Source of the DNA: CAVUDO01 sp963740255
GTDB taxonomy: Bacteria; Actinomycetota; Actinomycetes; Mycobacteriales; Cryptosporangiaceae
Direction: 5' to 3'
DNA length: 64,000 nucleotides
Assembly (NCBI GenBank): GCA_963740255.1
Contig: CAVUDO010000005.1
Span: 62,001-126,000, forward strand
Positions 16,112-24,362 of this stretch are shown here, one piece after another (position 1 is the first letter of the stretch; each line of letters starts with the position of its first letter). The notes beneath the pieces were generated by a model. The model saw only the letters and a list, made by a program, of their open reading frames with translations. It was not told the origin of the DNA and ran no database searches. Made by a program: the position numbers and the translations under genes.

Positions 16112-16986
16112 GAACCCATCCTGGTGCGGTCAACGGTGGACGCAGGGTGACGCCCCCCACGGTTGTGAAGAATTCGTCCACGCTCTAGAGTGACTCGGTG
16201 TAACGGCGAGCATGCCTCGGACGTCTCCGTACGCCATCGAATGCTTGCACGCCGACCGGCGGCTCGGTGCAGGAGGGGGCATCGAGCCGTCGGCATGTTC
16301 AGCCGCCCCCGGCGCGCGCCGACGGCTGCCCGACATTCCGGCCCCGTCCCCAACGCCCGGCGTTCGCTCTGGCCGATTGTCGACGCACTTCGCGGCCACG
16401 CTGCGGCGTTCCCGCACCCCACCTCTGGTCGTCGACGTCGTCATACGGTTCAGCGTGCCCACCTGGCCAGCCCGGGCCGGACGGCGCTTCAATGCCTCGA
16501 ACAAGAGGCGGGGTCGGCACTGCGTGCCGGCCCGGTCACCCGCCAGTGACGTTACGGCACGTGATCGGGGAGCCGGCGAGCCCCGAATCGGCACATCATC
16601 ACGATGCGTAGATAAAACCACACACGCGCTGCCACCCGGCTGTTCCGTCCATTGCGTGCGACGAACCCGCACCAGTGAGGGCTCCGCCCGGACACGTGTC
16701 CGGGCGGCGGGAGCGCGAAAGAACCGGCACAGCCGACGCCCGGTCGCGCGGCTCCCTATGCCAGGCGCCGCGCTTCTCCACGGCGCAGCCCTCTCCGCCG
16801 GCAGCGCCGCGGCCCGGACGCACGCCGCCGATGACCTAGCGGAACCGGGCCAGACACCCACCGTAGTGTGAACACTGCTAACGTTTTGTCAAGGCGCCAA
16901 ACATGGGTCTCGGCCGTGTATCAGAGGGCATCTGGTTCATACTTGCCAATTGTGTTCACGGCCTTTTTCCGATAAACATTCGCACC
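16112..16986. other. 875-bp region without a convincing gene
   Basis: Several frames are open on both strands, but all translate to Arg/Pro/Ser/Thr-rich sequence without domain character. The region holds a 24-bp perfect palindrome (16684-16707). Further on, GTGAACAC (16868-16875) is matched by its complement GTGTTCAC at 16952-16959, close to the M23 gene. The last 130 bases are relatively AT-rich (GCTAACGTTTTGTC, CCGATAAACATT) and probably contain the M23 promoter. I saw no ydaO-type or other riboswitch core here. Confidence 0.5.
16684..16707. repeat. 24-bp perfect palindrome
   Basis: The arms CCGCCCGGACAC (16684-16695) and GTGTCCGGGCGG (16696-16707) are exactly complementary with no loop; the centre is CACGTG. 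It lies in the gene-free stretch, far from the nearest start codon at 16987, so either a protein-binding site or a terminator-like hairpin is possible. Confidence 0.75.
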
Positions 16987-18120
16987 ATGAGCCTCGCACG
17001 CACGCGGTTTCTCCGACACCGCTTACGGGTCCTCGGAGCCGTCACCGCCGTCGTCGCGGCCACCGCCACGCTCGGCACCGGCCTCCAGTCCGCCTCGGCC
17101 GCCGACGGCGCGGCACAGCTCAGCTTCCCGTACGTCCAGGGCGTCACCGCCTGGATCGGCGGCCTGCACTCCGACGACGGCAACACCGGCCCCAAGAACG
17201 CGCTGGACATCGTGCCGGTCGGCGGCCAGGTGGCCGCGGCCCGCGACGGCGTGGTCCACCTCAAGAAGTGCGACGGTGGCCCCACGGTCCAGGTCGAGCA
17301 CGCCGACGGCTGGTGGACGACCTACTACCACATGGAAGGCATCGCGGTCAGCGACGGACAACAGGTCGCCCGCGGTCACGTGCTGGGCCAGATCGGCAAC
17401 GCCCTCCCGTGCGGCGGCAGCACCAGCGGCGCACACGTGCACTTCTCGCTGTCCCGCATGATCGACGGCCGGCTCCAGTCCGTCGCGCTCAACGGCGTGG
17501 CCGTCGGCGGCTACGAATTCCACGAGGGACCGGCGCAGTACTCCGGGTCGGCGACCCGGCTGAGCGACGGGGCCCCGACACAGATCGGCCCGGGCGCCCC
17601 CAACATCGAGAACACCGGGGCGGTCGGCGACGCCCCGGCCGGCCCGCCCGGCTCCGCCGCCGCCCCGCCTCCGCCGGCGAACCCGCCGCCTCCTCCGCCC
17701 CCGCCGCCTCCGGCCAATCCCCCGCCGCCCCCGCCGGCGAACCCGCCGCCTCCTCCGGGTGACGGCCTCACGTTCACCAACAGCGACAAGACCGCCATCC
17801 CGGACGAGTCGCAGGTCCGCTCAGGCATGGCGGTCAGTGCGGTCAACCCGGCCAGTCGGACGTCGGTCGACGTGGACGTGGCGATCAGCCACACCTACCG
17901 CGGCGACGTGACGCTCAAGCTGCGGGCCCCCGACGGCACGATCTACACACTGCGCAAGAGCGATCCGGACGACCCCGGTGTCGACATCAAGGCCACCTAC
18001 ACGGCAGCCTTCCCGGCTGGCGAAGTGGTCAACGGGGACTGGGTACTGATCGTCGGCGACACCGGTCGCCTGGACGTCGGCTCACTGGAGAGCTGGACGC
18101 TCCGCTTCCCCTCCGCCTAG
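16987..18120 (+). CDS. secreted M23 (LytM-like) metallopeptidase with C-terminal P-domain
   Basis: A Sec signal peptide (basic RTRFLRHRLR, hydrophobic stretch, cleavage near SASAADG, about residue 39) leads into an M23 peptidase domain at residues 45-190. Its zinc ligands are H and D in GGLHSDDG and KNALDIV, plus the HVH motif in GAHVHFSL; YYHMEGI is also typical. A Pro-rich linker (about 220-260) with long Pro runs follows. The last 120 residues (SRTSVDVDVAISHTYRGDVT and GDWVLIVGDTGRLDVGSLES) form a proprotein-convertase P-domain. M23 enzymes cut peptidoglycan cross-bridges or protein glycine stretches. The P-domain probably targets or stabilises the enzyme outside the cell. Confidence 0.88.
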   Translation: MSLARTRFLRHRLRVLGAVTAVVAATATLGTGLQSASAADGAAQLSFPYVQGVTAWIGGLHSDDGNTGPKNALDIVPVGGQVAAARDGVVHLKKCDGGPTVQVEHADGWWTTYYHMEGIAVSDGQQVARGHVLGQIGNALPCGGSTSGAHVHFSLSRMIDGRLQSVALNGVAVGGYEFHEGPAQYSGSATRLSDGAPTQIGPGAPNIENTGAVGDAPAGPPGSAAAPPPPANPPPPPPPPPPANPPPPPPANPPPPPGDGLTFTNSDKTAIPDESQVRSGMAVSAVNPASRTSVDVDVAISHTYRGDVTLKLRAPDGTIYTLRKSDPDDPGVDIKATYTAAFPAGEVVNGDWVLIVGDTGRLDVGSLESWTLRFPSA

Positions 18121-18136
18121 TCCCTCCGCACCAGCC

Positions 18137-18224
18137 GCGAGGTGCGTCTCCCACCGTGGAGACGCACCTCGCGTGTGTGCAGGCGGCTGCCGGTCGACTC
18201 CCGCCGCGGCGGGAGTCGACCGGC
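18137..18224. terminator. double-hairpin bidirectional terminator
   Basis: Two strong hairpins lie between the convergent M23 and fba genes. The first has a perfect 15-bp stem (18137-18151 with 18158-18172) and a 6-base loop. The second is a perfect 36-bp palindrome (17-bp arms 18189-18205 and 18208-18224 around GC). No U-tract follows, which is normal for GC-rich actinobacterial terminators. Either orientation would work. Confidence 0.9.
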
Positions 18225-18235
18225 GCTCACGGGAT

Positions 18236-19270
18236 CTATCGACCGAGCGTGGTGCCCGTCGCGCGCAGGTTCTCGCACGCCTGGACCACGCGGGCGGCCA
18301 GGCTGGCCTCGGCGGCCTTCCCCCACGAGCGGGGGTCGTAGAGCTTCTTGTTGCCGACCTCGCCGTCGATCTTCAGCACGCCGTCGTAGTTCTTGAACAT
18401 GTGCTCGGCGACCGGGCGGGTGAACGCGTACTGGGTGTCGGTGTCGACGTTCATCTTCACCACCCCGTAGTCCAACGCCTCGTAGATCTCCTCGGGCTGC
18501 GAGCCCGAGCCGCCGTGGAACACCAGGTCGAACGGCTTGGCGTCCGCGGGGAGGCCGAGCGCCTTGGCCACCGCGCGCTGGCCGTCGCGCAGGATCGACG
18601 GGCGGAGCTTGACGTTGCCCGGCTTGTAGACGCCGTGCACGTTGCCGAAGGTCGCGGCCAGCATGTAGCGGCCCTTGCCGCCGGTGCCGAGCAGGTCGGC
18701 CGTGCGGACGAAGTCCTCGTTCGTCGTGTAGAGCTTCTCGTTGATCTCGTTGTCGACGCCGTCCTCCTCGCCCCCGACGACGCCGACCTCGACCTCGAGG
18801 ACGATGGTGGCTTTGCGGCACTCCTCGAGGAGTTCCACCGCGAGCTTCAGGTTCTCCTCCAGCGGCACCGCGGAGCCGTCCCACATGTGCGACTGGAACA
18901 GCGGCAGCTCACCGGCGGCGACGCGCTCCTGGCTGATCCTGATCAGCGGGCGCATGAAGCCGTCGAGCTTGTCCTTCGGGCAGTGGTCGGTGTGCAGGGC
19001 GATGTTGACGCCGTAGTTCTTGGCCACCGCGTTCGCGAACTCCGCCAGGGCGACCGAACCGGCGACCATGTCCTTCACGGTGGAGCCGGACAGATACTCG
19101 GCGCCGCCGGTGGACACCTGGACGATGCCGTCGCTCTCGGCCTCGGCGAAGCCGCGGATCGCGGCGTTGAGGGTCTGCGACGAGGTGACGTTGATCGCCG
19201 GGTAGGCGAAGGCGCCGGCCTTCGCCTTGTCGAGCATCTCGGCGTACACCTCGGGGGTGGCGATGGGCAT
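18236..19270 (-). CDS. fba: class II fructose-bisphosphate aldolase
   Basis: The enzyme cleaves fructose 1,6-bisphosphate to DHAP and glyceraldehyde 3-phosphate, using zinc. The 344-residue protein carries the class II signatures NIALHTDHCPKDKLDGF with zinc-ligand His and catalytic Asp, EVEVGVVGGEEDGV, FGNVHGVYKPGNVKL, and VFHGGSGS that binds the phosphate. All are intact. ATG 19270 fits family length. It faces the M23 gene across the double terminator. The proximity to DUF3151 and purA is conserved in actinobacteria. Confidence 0.97.
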   Translation of the reverse strand: MPIATPEVYAEMLDKAKAGAFAYPAINVTSSQTLNAAIRGFAEAESDGIVQVSTGGAEYLSGSTVKDMVAGSVALAEFANAVAKNYGVNIALHTDHCPKDKLDGFMRPLIRISQERVAAGELPLFQSHMWDGSAVPLEENLKLAVELLEECRKATIVLEVEVGVVGGEEDGVDNEINEKLYTTNEDFVRTADLLGTGGKGRYMLAATFGNVHGVYKPGNVKLRPSILRDGQRAVAKALGLPADAKPFDLVFHGGSGSQPEEIYEALDYGVVKMNVDTDTQYAFTRPVAEHMFKNYDGVLKIDGEVGNKKLYDPRSWGKAAEASLAARVVQACENLRATGTTLGR

Positions 19271-19623
19271 GGCACTGCTCCTAGTGTGCTGCGGCGGGGC
19301 CTTGCGGCTCGTCCTCGACGTCAGTATCCCGCAGGCGCGCGGCCGGTGTTCCCGCGCAACGGGCACAGGCCGGGAACCGCATCGCCCGCGGGGCTCGCCG
19401 GCAGGGTATCCGAGCGGCGCGGACAGGCTGCCAGCCCGGCGCCGGGGGTCCCGCCAGGTGGCCGCGCACGTTTTCCACAGACTTCGATCGGGCCGCCCGT
19501 GGGGTCCTTGACGACCGCTAGGTTCGGTGCAGGCGGTTCGCACGAATTCACCGATGCAGGGGGCCGGGCGGGCAGGTGGCGGTTCGGCGTGCCCGAACGG
19601 TTTCGACGGGAGGAGGGACGGCG
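19271..19623. other. intergenic region between divergent fba and the three-gene operon
   Basis: No frame has protein character. The region must hold the fba promoter on the minus strand and the promoter of the 19624 operon. CCGCTAGGTT at about 19516 is a possible -10 region on the plus strand. GGGAGGAGGG just before 19624 is the ribosome site of the first operon gene. Confidence 0.5.
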
Positions 19624-19968
19624 GTGGCAGTCGCGCAGGAGACGGCAGCGAAGCCGCAACCCAACCCCTATCGGGAGGCGCTGGTCCAGGCACGGCAACG
19701 GATCGTCCGCGTCCGTGCGCAGGTCGCCGACGCTGTCGCGCGCCCGCGGCGGACGCTGGCACACGCCTGGCACTGCCCGGCGGCCAATGCCCTCGATGCC
19801 GGGCTGCACCTGCGTCACCGGGGAGTTCTCGCCGCCGTCGACGACGCGATCGCGGTCCTGGACGCCAGGATCCGGGCCGAGCCGGAGCTGGTCGTCGACG
19901 GCGCCTGGCAGTCGCGGTGGCAGACGCATCTGCGCCACGCACCGGCCGATCCGCGCAGGGGGTACTGA
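19624..19968 (+). CDS. small helical protein resembling a WXG100-type secretion substrate
   Basis: The 114-residue protein has two predicted helices: YREALVQARQRIVRVRAQVA at about 19-45 and GVLAAVDDAIAVLDARIRAE at about 76-95. Between them is AWHCPAANAL, which matches the WXG100 turn pattern W-x-G-P-A-A with Cys in place of Gly. That layout suggests an ESX-type small partner, but the family assignment is inference. GTG 19624 follows GGAGG; the ATG at 19576 has no ribosome site. It is followed after 2 bases by the large protein gene, so the two are co-translated. Confidence 0.65.
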   Translation: MAVAQETAAKPQPNPYREALVQARQRIVRVRAQVADAVARPRRTLAHAWHCPAANALDAGLHLRHRGVLAAVDDAIAVLDARIRAEPELVVDGAWQSRWQTHLRHAPADPRRGY

Positions 19969-19970
19969 CC

Positions 19971-22169
19971 GTGAGCACCGTGCATATCGACGTCGACGCC
20001 ATGGAGCAGGCAGTCGCCCAGCTCGACAGGGCTGCCGACGCCCTCGGCCGTGCCGACGGCGAGTTCGCCGACGCACTGGCCAGCGTCCAGCTCGACCACT
20101 TCCCCGACCACCGCCTGCGGAGCGCCGCCGAATGGATCGCCGGACTGCGGCCTGACCTGCTCCGGCGCGTCGACGCGGCGAGGGAGGCCAACGCGCCGCT
20201 GCGCAGTGGAGTGTTCACGGCCGACGCCGAGAGCGCCCCGTCGTGGGCCGTCGTCACGCCCGGCAGCACGCTGACCGCGCGCGACGGCCGGCTGGCAGGG
20301 GCCCAGGTGGTGCGGGCGATGGACGGCAAGGAGCCGCCGGCGGCGTTCCGCGAAGCCACGGCACGGGTGCGGGTGGTAGCCGACAAGGCTCGTCGCGGCC
20401 AGCGGCTGACCGCCGGGGAGGTCGACTTCCTCAGAGCGTTCTACGCCGCACTCGGCGGTCGAGTGCTGGAGCTGCCGAAGTACGTCAGCGGCACGTCGTT
20501 CCGGTACCCCGACCAGGGCAAGGCGCCAGCGTTCAGCTCGGCCGAGCAGACCACGATGCTCGGCACCTTCGGCGACGGCCTGCTCGCCCTCTCCGACGAC
20601 AAGAACCCCGGCGGCGGCTGGAACGCGCTGCCCACGGCCACCCGCACCGCGCTGGACACCGCCTTGGCCGACCGCCCCCGGATCGTGCCGCCGGTCGGGC
20701 CGGACGGTCAGCCCAGGCCGGGTGCGCCCAGCGGTCTCGAACTCACCGGCGGCGACTCGTTCCGGGCGCTGTCCACACTGCTCGCCCACTCCGCCGCCCG
20801 CGGCGGCACGGCGTTCTCCCGGTCGCTGCAGGTCTCGGCCGTCGGGTACGCATCCGCGTCCGACCAGGTCCGCGCCCGCCTCGCGGAGCTCGGCAGCCGG
20901 GTGGTCGTACCGTCGGCCGACTACTTCCGGCAGGGCGACACCGACGGTTTCGACACCGCGGGCGCCGACAGGTTCCTCGGAAAGCCGTCGATCCTGCTGG
21001 CCGTCGGCGCACGCAACCACGAGGCCAGCCTGCAGAACCTGACCGGTGCCGACCGCCGCCCCTTCATCCGCGGGCTCGTTGACCACGACTGGGACGACGG
21101 CGGCGCGGGCGCCGGCGCGGTGGTGTCGTGGCTCGGCAAAGCCTCGGTGGTCGGCGATCCCGCGGCCGGTGTCACGCCGCGCCAGGCACAGCTCGGCTAC
21201 TTCCGCCTGGTCGAAGAGGTCACCGAGCGGGGTGACGCCAAGGGCCGGGACAACTTCTACGCCACCGCCACCCGGAGCATGCAGGAGAATCCCGGGCTGT
21301 CCCGCGGCCTGGCCGTGGCCACCAAGGGCAACATCGGCCTGTTCTCCCAGCCGACCGATGTCGATTCCAGCTGGGACGCCGAGACCGGTGCCCAGCTGAA
21401 CTTCCGGGACGCCCGGCGCACCCTGATGCTGAGCCAGTACACGGCGGCCGGCCGCACGGAGATCGACCTCGCCCGCGAGGCCTACAAGCAGGATCTGATC
21501 CGCGCCGCCCGCACCGGCCAGCCTCTGCCGGGAGAATCCGAGTCGATGTCCCTGCAGCGGGCCGGCGAGCGGGCCGGCACCCTCGACGGACTGTCCATCG
21601 CCGGGGCGGAACTGGCGATCCGGGAGAAGAACCGCGACGATGCCGACCGGCTCAACGCCGAACTTTTCGACGCCTACGAGCAACGCACCCGCACCGCCAC
21701 CGCGGTGAAGAACATCGCCTCCGGCGTGGCGGGTACCGTTCCCGGAGTCGGATCCCTGTTGAGCGCGGTGGCCGCCACGGTGGGCGAGGACATGATCCTG
21801 CGGGGCCGGCCGCAGCAGTTCAGCCCCGACCTCCGCCCTGCCAGCCTGGACGACGGAAGCCTGCAGTCTCCTGACGTGGCCGCCGAAATCGCCGCCTACG
21901 ATGTCGCCGCCTACGCCGACAGCGCTGGCGAGGCCGTCGATCCGGCCGCGCGGAGAGCGGGAGAGGACAACCGCCTGATGGAACGGGTCGTCGACCGGTC
22001 TGAGGCAAGTGACGGCGCCCGTCCCGAGGTCGTCCAGTGGTCTGAGAACAGCCCCTATCAGCAGTACGCGACGGCTTACGCCTCGAGAGCCAACGGCACC
22101 TACGTGACGTTCACCACGGACGACGCCGAAAAACAGATCCTGGGACGAGAAGGGCAAGAGCCACAATGA
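19971..22169 (+). CDS. large protein of unknown function, paralogue 1
   Basis: The 732-residue protein starts STVHIDVDAMEQAVAQLDRA with an N-terminal helical hairpin of about 75 residues, consistent with a WXG100/LXG-like head. The core matches the next gene along most of its length: LPKYVSG, TMLGTFGDGLLALSDD, FRALSTLLAHSAARGG, LAVGARNHEASLQNLTGADR, VVSWLGKASVVGDPAAGVTP, ATKGNIGLFS and LSQYTAAGRTEIDLAREAYK. A hydrophobic segment at about 585-605 (NIASGVAGTVPGVGSLLSAV) could be membrane-interacting. No catalytic motif is recognised. The start at GTG 19971 is close to the preceding stop; the 3' end overlaps the lipoprotein gene by 4 bases. Confidence 0.8.
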   Translation: MSTVHIDVDAMEQAVAQLDRAADALGRADGEFADALASVQLDHFPDHRLRSAAEWIAGLRPDLLRRVDAAREANAPLRSGVFTADAESAPSWAVVTPGSTLTARDGRLAGAQVVRAMDGKEPPAAFREATARVRVVADKARRGQRLTAGEVDFLRAFYAALGGRVLELPKYVSGTSFRYPDQGKAPAFSSAEQTTMLGTFGDGLLALSDDKNPGGGWNALPTATRTALDTALADRPRIVPPVGPDGQPRPGAPSGLELTGGDSFRALSTLLAHSAARGGTAFSRSLQVSAVGYASASDQVRARLAELGSRVVVPSADYFRQGDTDGFDTAGADRFLGKPSILLAVGARNHEASLQNLTGADRRPFIRGLVDHDWDDGGAGAGAVVSWLGKASVVGDPAAGVTPRQAQLGYFRLVEEVTERGDAKGRDNFYATATRSMQENPGLSRGLAVATKGNIGLFSQPTDVDSSWDAETGAQLNFRDARRTLMLSQYTAAGRTEIDLAREAYKQDLIRAARTGQPLPGESESMSLQRAGERAGTLDGLSIAGAELAIREKNRDDADRLNAELFDAYEQRTRTATAVKNIASGVAGTVPGVGSLLSAVAATVGEDMILRGRPQQFSPDLRPASLDDGSLQSPDVAAEIAAYDVAAYADSAGEAVDPAARRAGEDNRLMERVVDRSEASDGARPEVVQWSENSPYQQYATAYASRANGTYVTFTTDDAEKQILGREGQEPQ

Positions 22170-24319
22170 AGGGTAGCGCAAGCGTCACGGCGCTCATCGT
22201 CATGTCGCTCGTCCTTGCCTCCTGCAGCGGACCTTCCGGAGGCCGCCCGGCTTCAACGCGCACCCCCCGACAACCTGTGGCGCCCCAGCCACGCCCCAGC
22301 ACAGAAGATCTACGCGCAGTGATGACCCAGTGTGCGGGCGACCACCCGAAAAGATCACTCGGCACGCCCGAGACTCCAGTCGCGCCTTTGACGACGATCG
22401 ATGGTCGGCGGGCGGGAGAGCAGATCGTGCGAGCCTTAGACGGCAGAACACCGCGAGAGGTATTCGAGAATGCGATCGGGCGGATGCGGACGGTAACTGA
22501 CAAGGCAGCCGGCGGTGGCCTTCTTGCCCATGGAGAGATTGCTTTTCTGAACGCGCTCTACGCCGAATTGGGCGGCCGCATCCTGCAAGTTCCGAAGTAC
22601 ATAAACGGAGAGTCGGCAGACGTCGAAAAGCGCGACTACTCACGCGGATTCAGCATTCCCCACCAGGAGTCGCTACTGAAGACCTTTGGTAACGGCTTGC
22701 TCGCGTTGTCCAACGAGGAGAACGCCGACGGGGGTTGGACCGCCCTGACACCGGGAACCCGCACGGCTCTCGAAGCGGCCATGGTCGACCGACCGCGGAC
22801 CGTGACACGTTCGGTCGGGCGGTTCGGGTCCGAAGCCAGGCTCACCGGCGGCGGCTCCTACCGGACGCTCTCGACACTCCTTGCCCACTCCGCGGCGCGA
22901 GGCGGGGTCGAATTCTCCACCTTGCTGCAGGCCGCAGCGGTGGCGTACGCCACGGATGCCGACACGCTGCGCCATCGACTCGCGAGGCCAAGCCCATGGG
23001 CCGTCGTCACGTCGCCGGACGATCCCCTGCGGCGCAGCGACGGAGACGACCAGGCGGTGGTCGACCGGTACCTCGGCAAAACCAAGCCGTCGATCGTTCT
23101 GGGTGTAGGTGCTCGCAACCACCGAGCCAGCCTGCGGAACCTCACCAAGGCTGACAGCCGATCGTTCGTCCGTGACCTGGTCCGGCCTGTCTGGGACGAC
23201 AAAGGCCGCGCTTCTGCGGCTGTGGTGTCCTGGCTGGGCAGGGCGTCGCTGTGGGGCGATTCCGCTGCCGGCCTCACCTCCCGACAGGCCCAGGAGGGCT
23301 ACTACCGTCTCGTCCAGAACCTCAGCACGGCCAGCGACCAGACGGGCGAGGGAGATCTGTACGCGACCGCCACTCTGGGTATGGAGCGGAACCCCGTCCT
23401 GTCCCATGGCCTGGCGATAGCAACCAAGGGAAACCTCCGCTTGTTTTCGTTGACCCACGCCGCGCGCTACCGCGGCGACGGCACCAATTGGTCCGCCCTG
23501 CCTCACTCCGAGAACTCATGGAACGACGAGCGCGGCGGCACCGTGTCCGTCCAAGTCGCCACGCGCATGTTGCGGCTCAGCCAGTACACGGCATCTGGAC
23601 GCGCGGAGATCAACGTCGCCCGGGTCGCCTACAAGCGGGACCTGATCCACGCAGCGCGCACAGGTCGGTCTCTGCTGGGAGAATCCGCAGCGCCCACCTT
23701 CGGCGAAGCCGGCAGGCGCGCAGCATATCTGGACGCGTTCTCCATCGCCGGCGCGGAGAACGAGATTTGGCGGGAAATCGGGCATAAAGGCGAACGCCTG
23801 ACCATCTCGCTGTTCGAGGAATATCAACAGCGGAGCCGCGCGACCACGGCCGTGAAGAAGCTGGCCGACCAGACGGCCGGCAAAGTGCCGTGCGGCGGGT
23901 TCCTCCTGCCCGCCATCGTTACCATCGCTGCGTCCGGCCTCGTCAGTGCCTACCAACCGGGGCTCGCACGACCCTATCTGCGCATCGACAAGTTCGTGCG
24001 CGGGGCCATGGAAATTCCAGCGGCGTCGGAAAAAACTGCCGCATACGACATCGCTGTATATGCGGACACCGCCGGAGAGAACGTGACACCGAATGCCTAC
24101 CGCATAGGAAATGGCTACGAACAGTTGGCGAGAGTCGTCGATCGATCCGAGGTCGAAGACCCGAGGTCTGAAGATCAAGTCGTCAGCTGGGCCCGCCGAG
24201 GTTTGTACGAAGACTATTACCTGACGTACACGAACAACGCCACGCCCACCTACCTTCGCCTCTTTGACAAACATGCTGCTCACGCCATCCACTGTGAAGC
24301 TCAAACGCCCCTGTGCTGA
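22166..24319 (+). CDS. lipoprotein paralogue 2 of the preceding large protein
   Basis: This 717-residue paralogue has a lipoprotein signal ending LVLASC with Cys20 as the acylated residue, so it should sit on the outside of the membrane. A Pro/Thr-rich spacer replaces the helical hairpin of paralogue 1. From about residue 80 the two proteins align throughout (LPK/VPKYING, LLKTFGNGLLALSNEENADG, YRTLSTLLAHSAARGGVEFS, GVGARNHRASLRNLTKADSR, LRLSQYTASGRAEINVARVA). The sequence is visibly less GC-rich than its neighbour, suggesting a different history. ATG 22166 overlaps the previous stop (ATGA). Confidence 0.82.
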   Translation: MKGSASVTALIVMSLVLASCSGPSGGRPASTRTPRQPVAPQPRPSTEDLRAVMTQCAGDHPKRSLGTPETPVAPLTTIDGRRAGEQIVRALDGRTPREVFENAIGRMRTVTDKAAGGGLLAHGEIAFLNALYAELGGRILQVPKYINGESADVEKRDYSRGFSIPHQESLLKTFGNGLLALSNEENADGGWTALTPGTRTALEAAMVDRPRTVTRSVGRFGSEARLTGGGSYRTLSTLLAHSAARGGVEFSTLLQAAAVAYATDADTLRHRLARPSPWAVVTSPDDPLRRSDGDDQAVVDRYLGKTKPSIVLGVGARNHRASLRNLTKADSRSFVRDLVRPVWDDKGRASAAVVSWLGRASLWGDSAAGLTSRQAQEGYYRLVQNLSTASDQTGEGDLYATATLGMERNPVLSHGLAIATKGNLRLFSLTHAARYRGDGTNWSALPHSENSWNDERGGTVSVQVATRMLRLSQYTASGRAEINVARVAYKRDLIHAARTGRSLLGESAAPTFGEAGRRAAYLDAFSIAGAENEIWREIGHKGERLTISLFEEYQQRSRATTAVKKLADQTAGKVPCGGFLLPAIVTIAASGLVSAYQPGLARPYLRIDKFVRGAMEIPAASEKTAAYDIAVYADTAGENVTPNAYRIGNGYEQLARVVDRSEVEDPRSEDQVVSWARRGLYEDYYLTYTNNATPTYLRLFDKHAAHAIHCEAQTPLC

Positions 24320-24362
24320 GCTGGCAGACAGGTCGACAGGTAGGTCAGCGCGGACACGACTG

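Noticed and set aside
16212..16871. 219-residue plus-strand frame in the gene-free region
   Set aside because: Composition is rich in R, P, S and T with no conserved pattern, and no ribosome site precedes it.
16112..16986. ydaO-type (cyclic-di-AMP) riboswitch before the M23 gene
   Set aside because: Such riboswitches are common before cell-wall hydrolases in actinobacteria, but I could not find the conserved core sequences here by eye.
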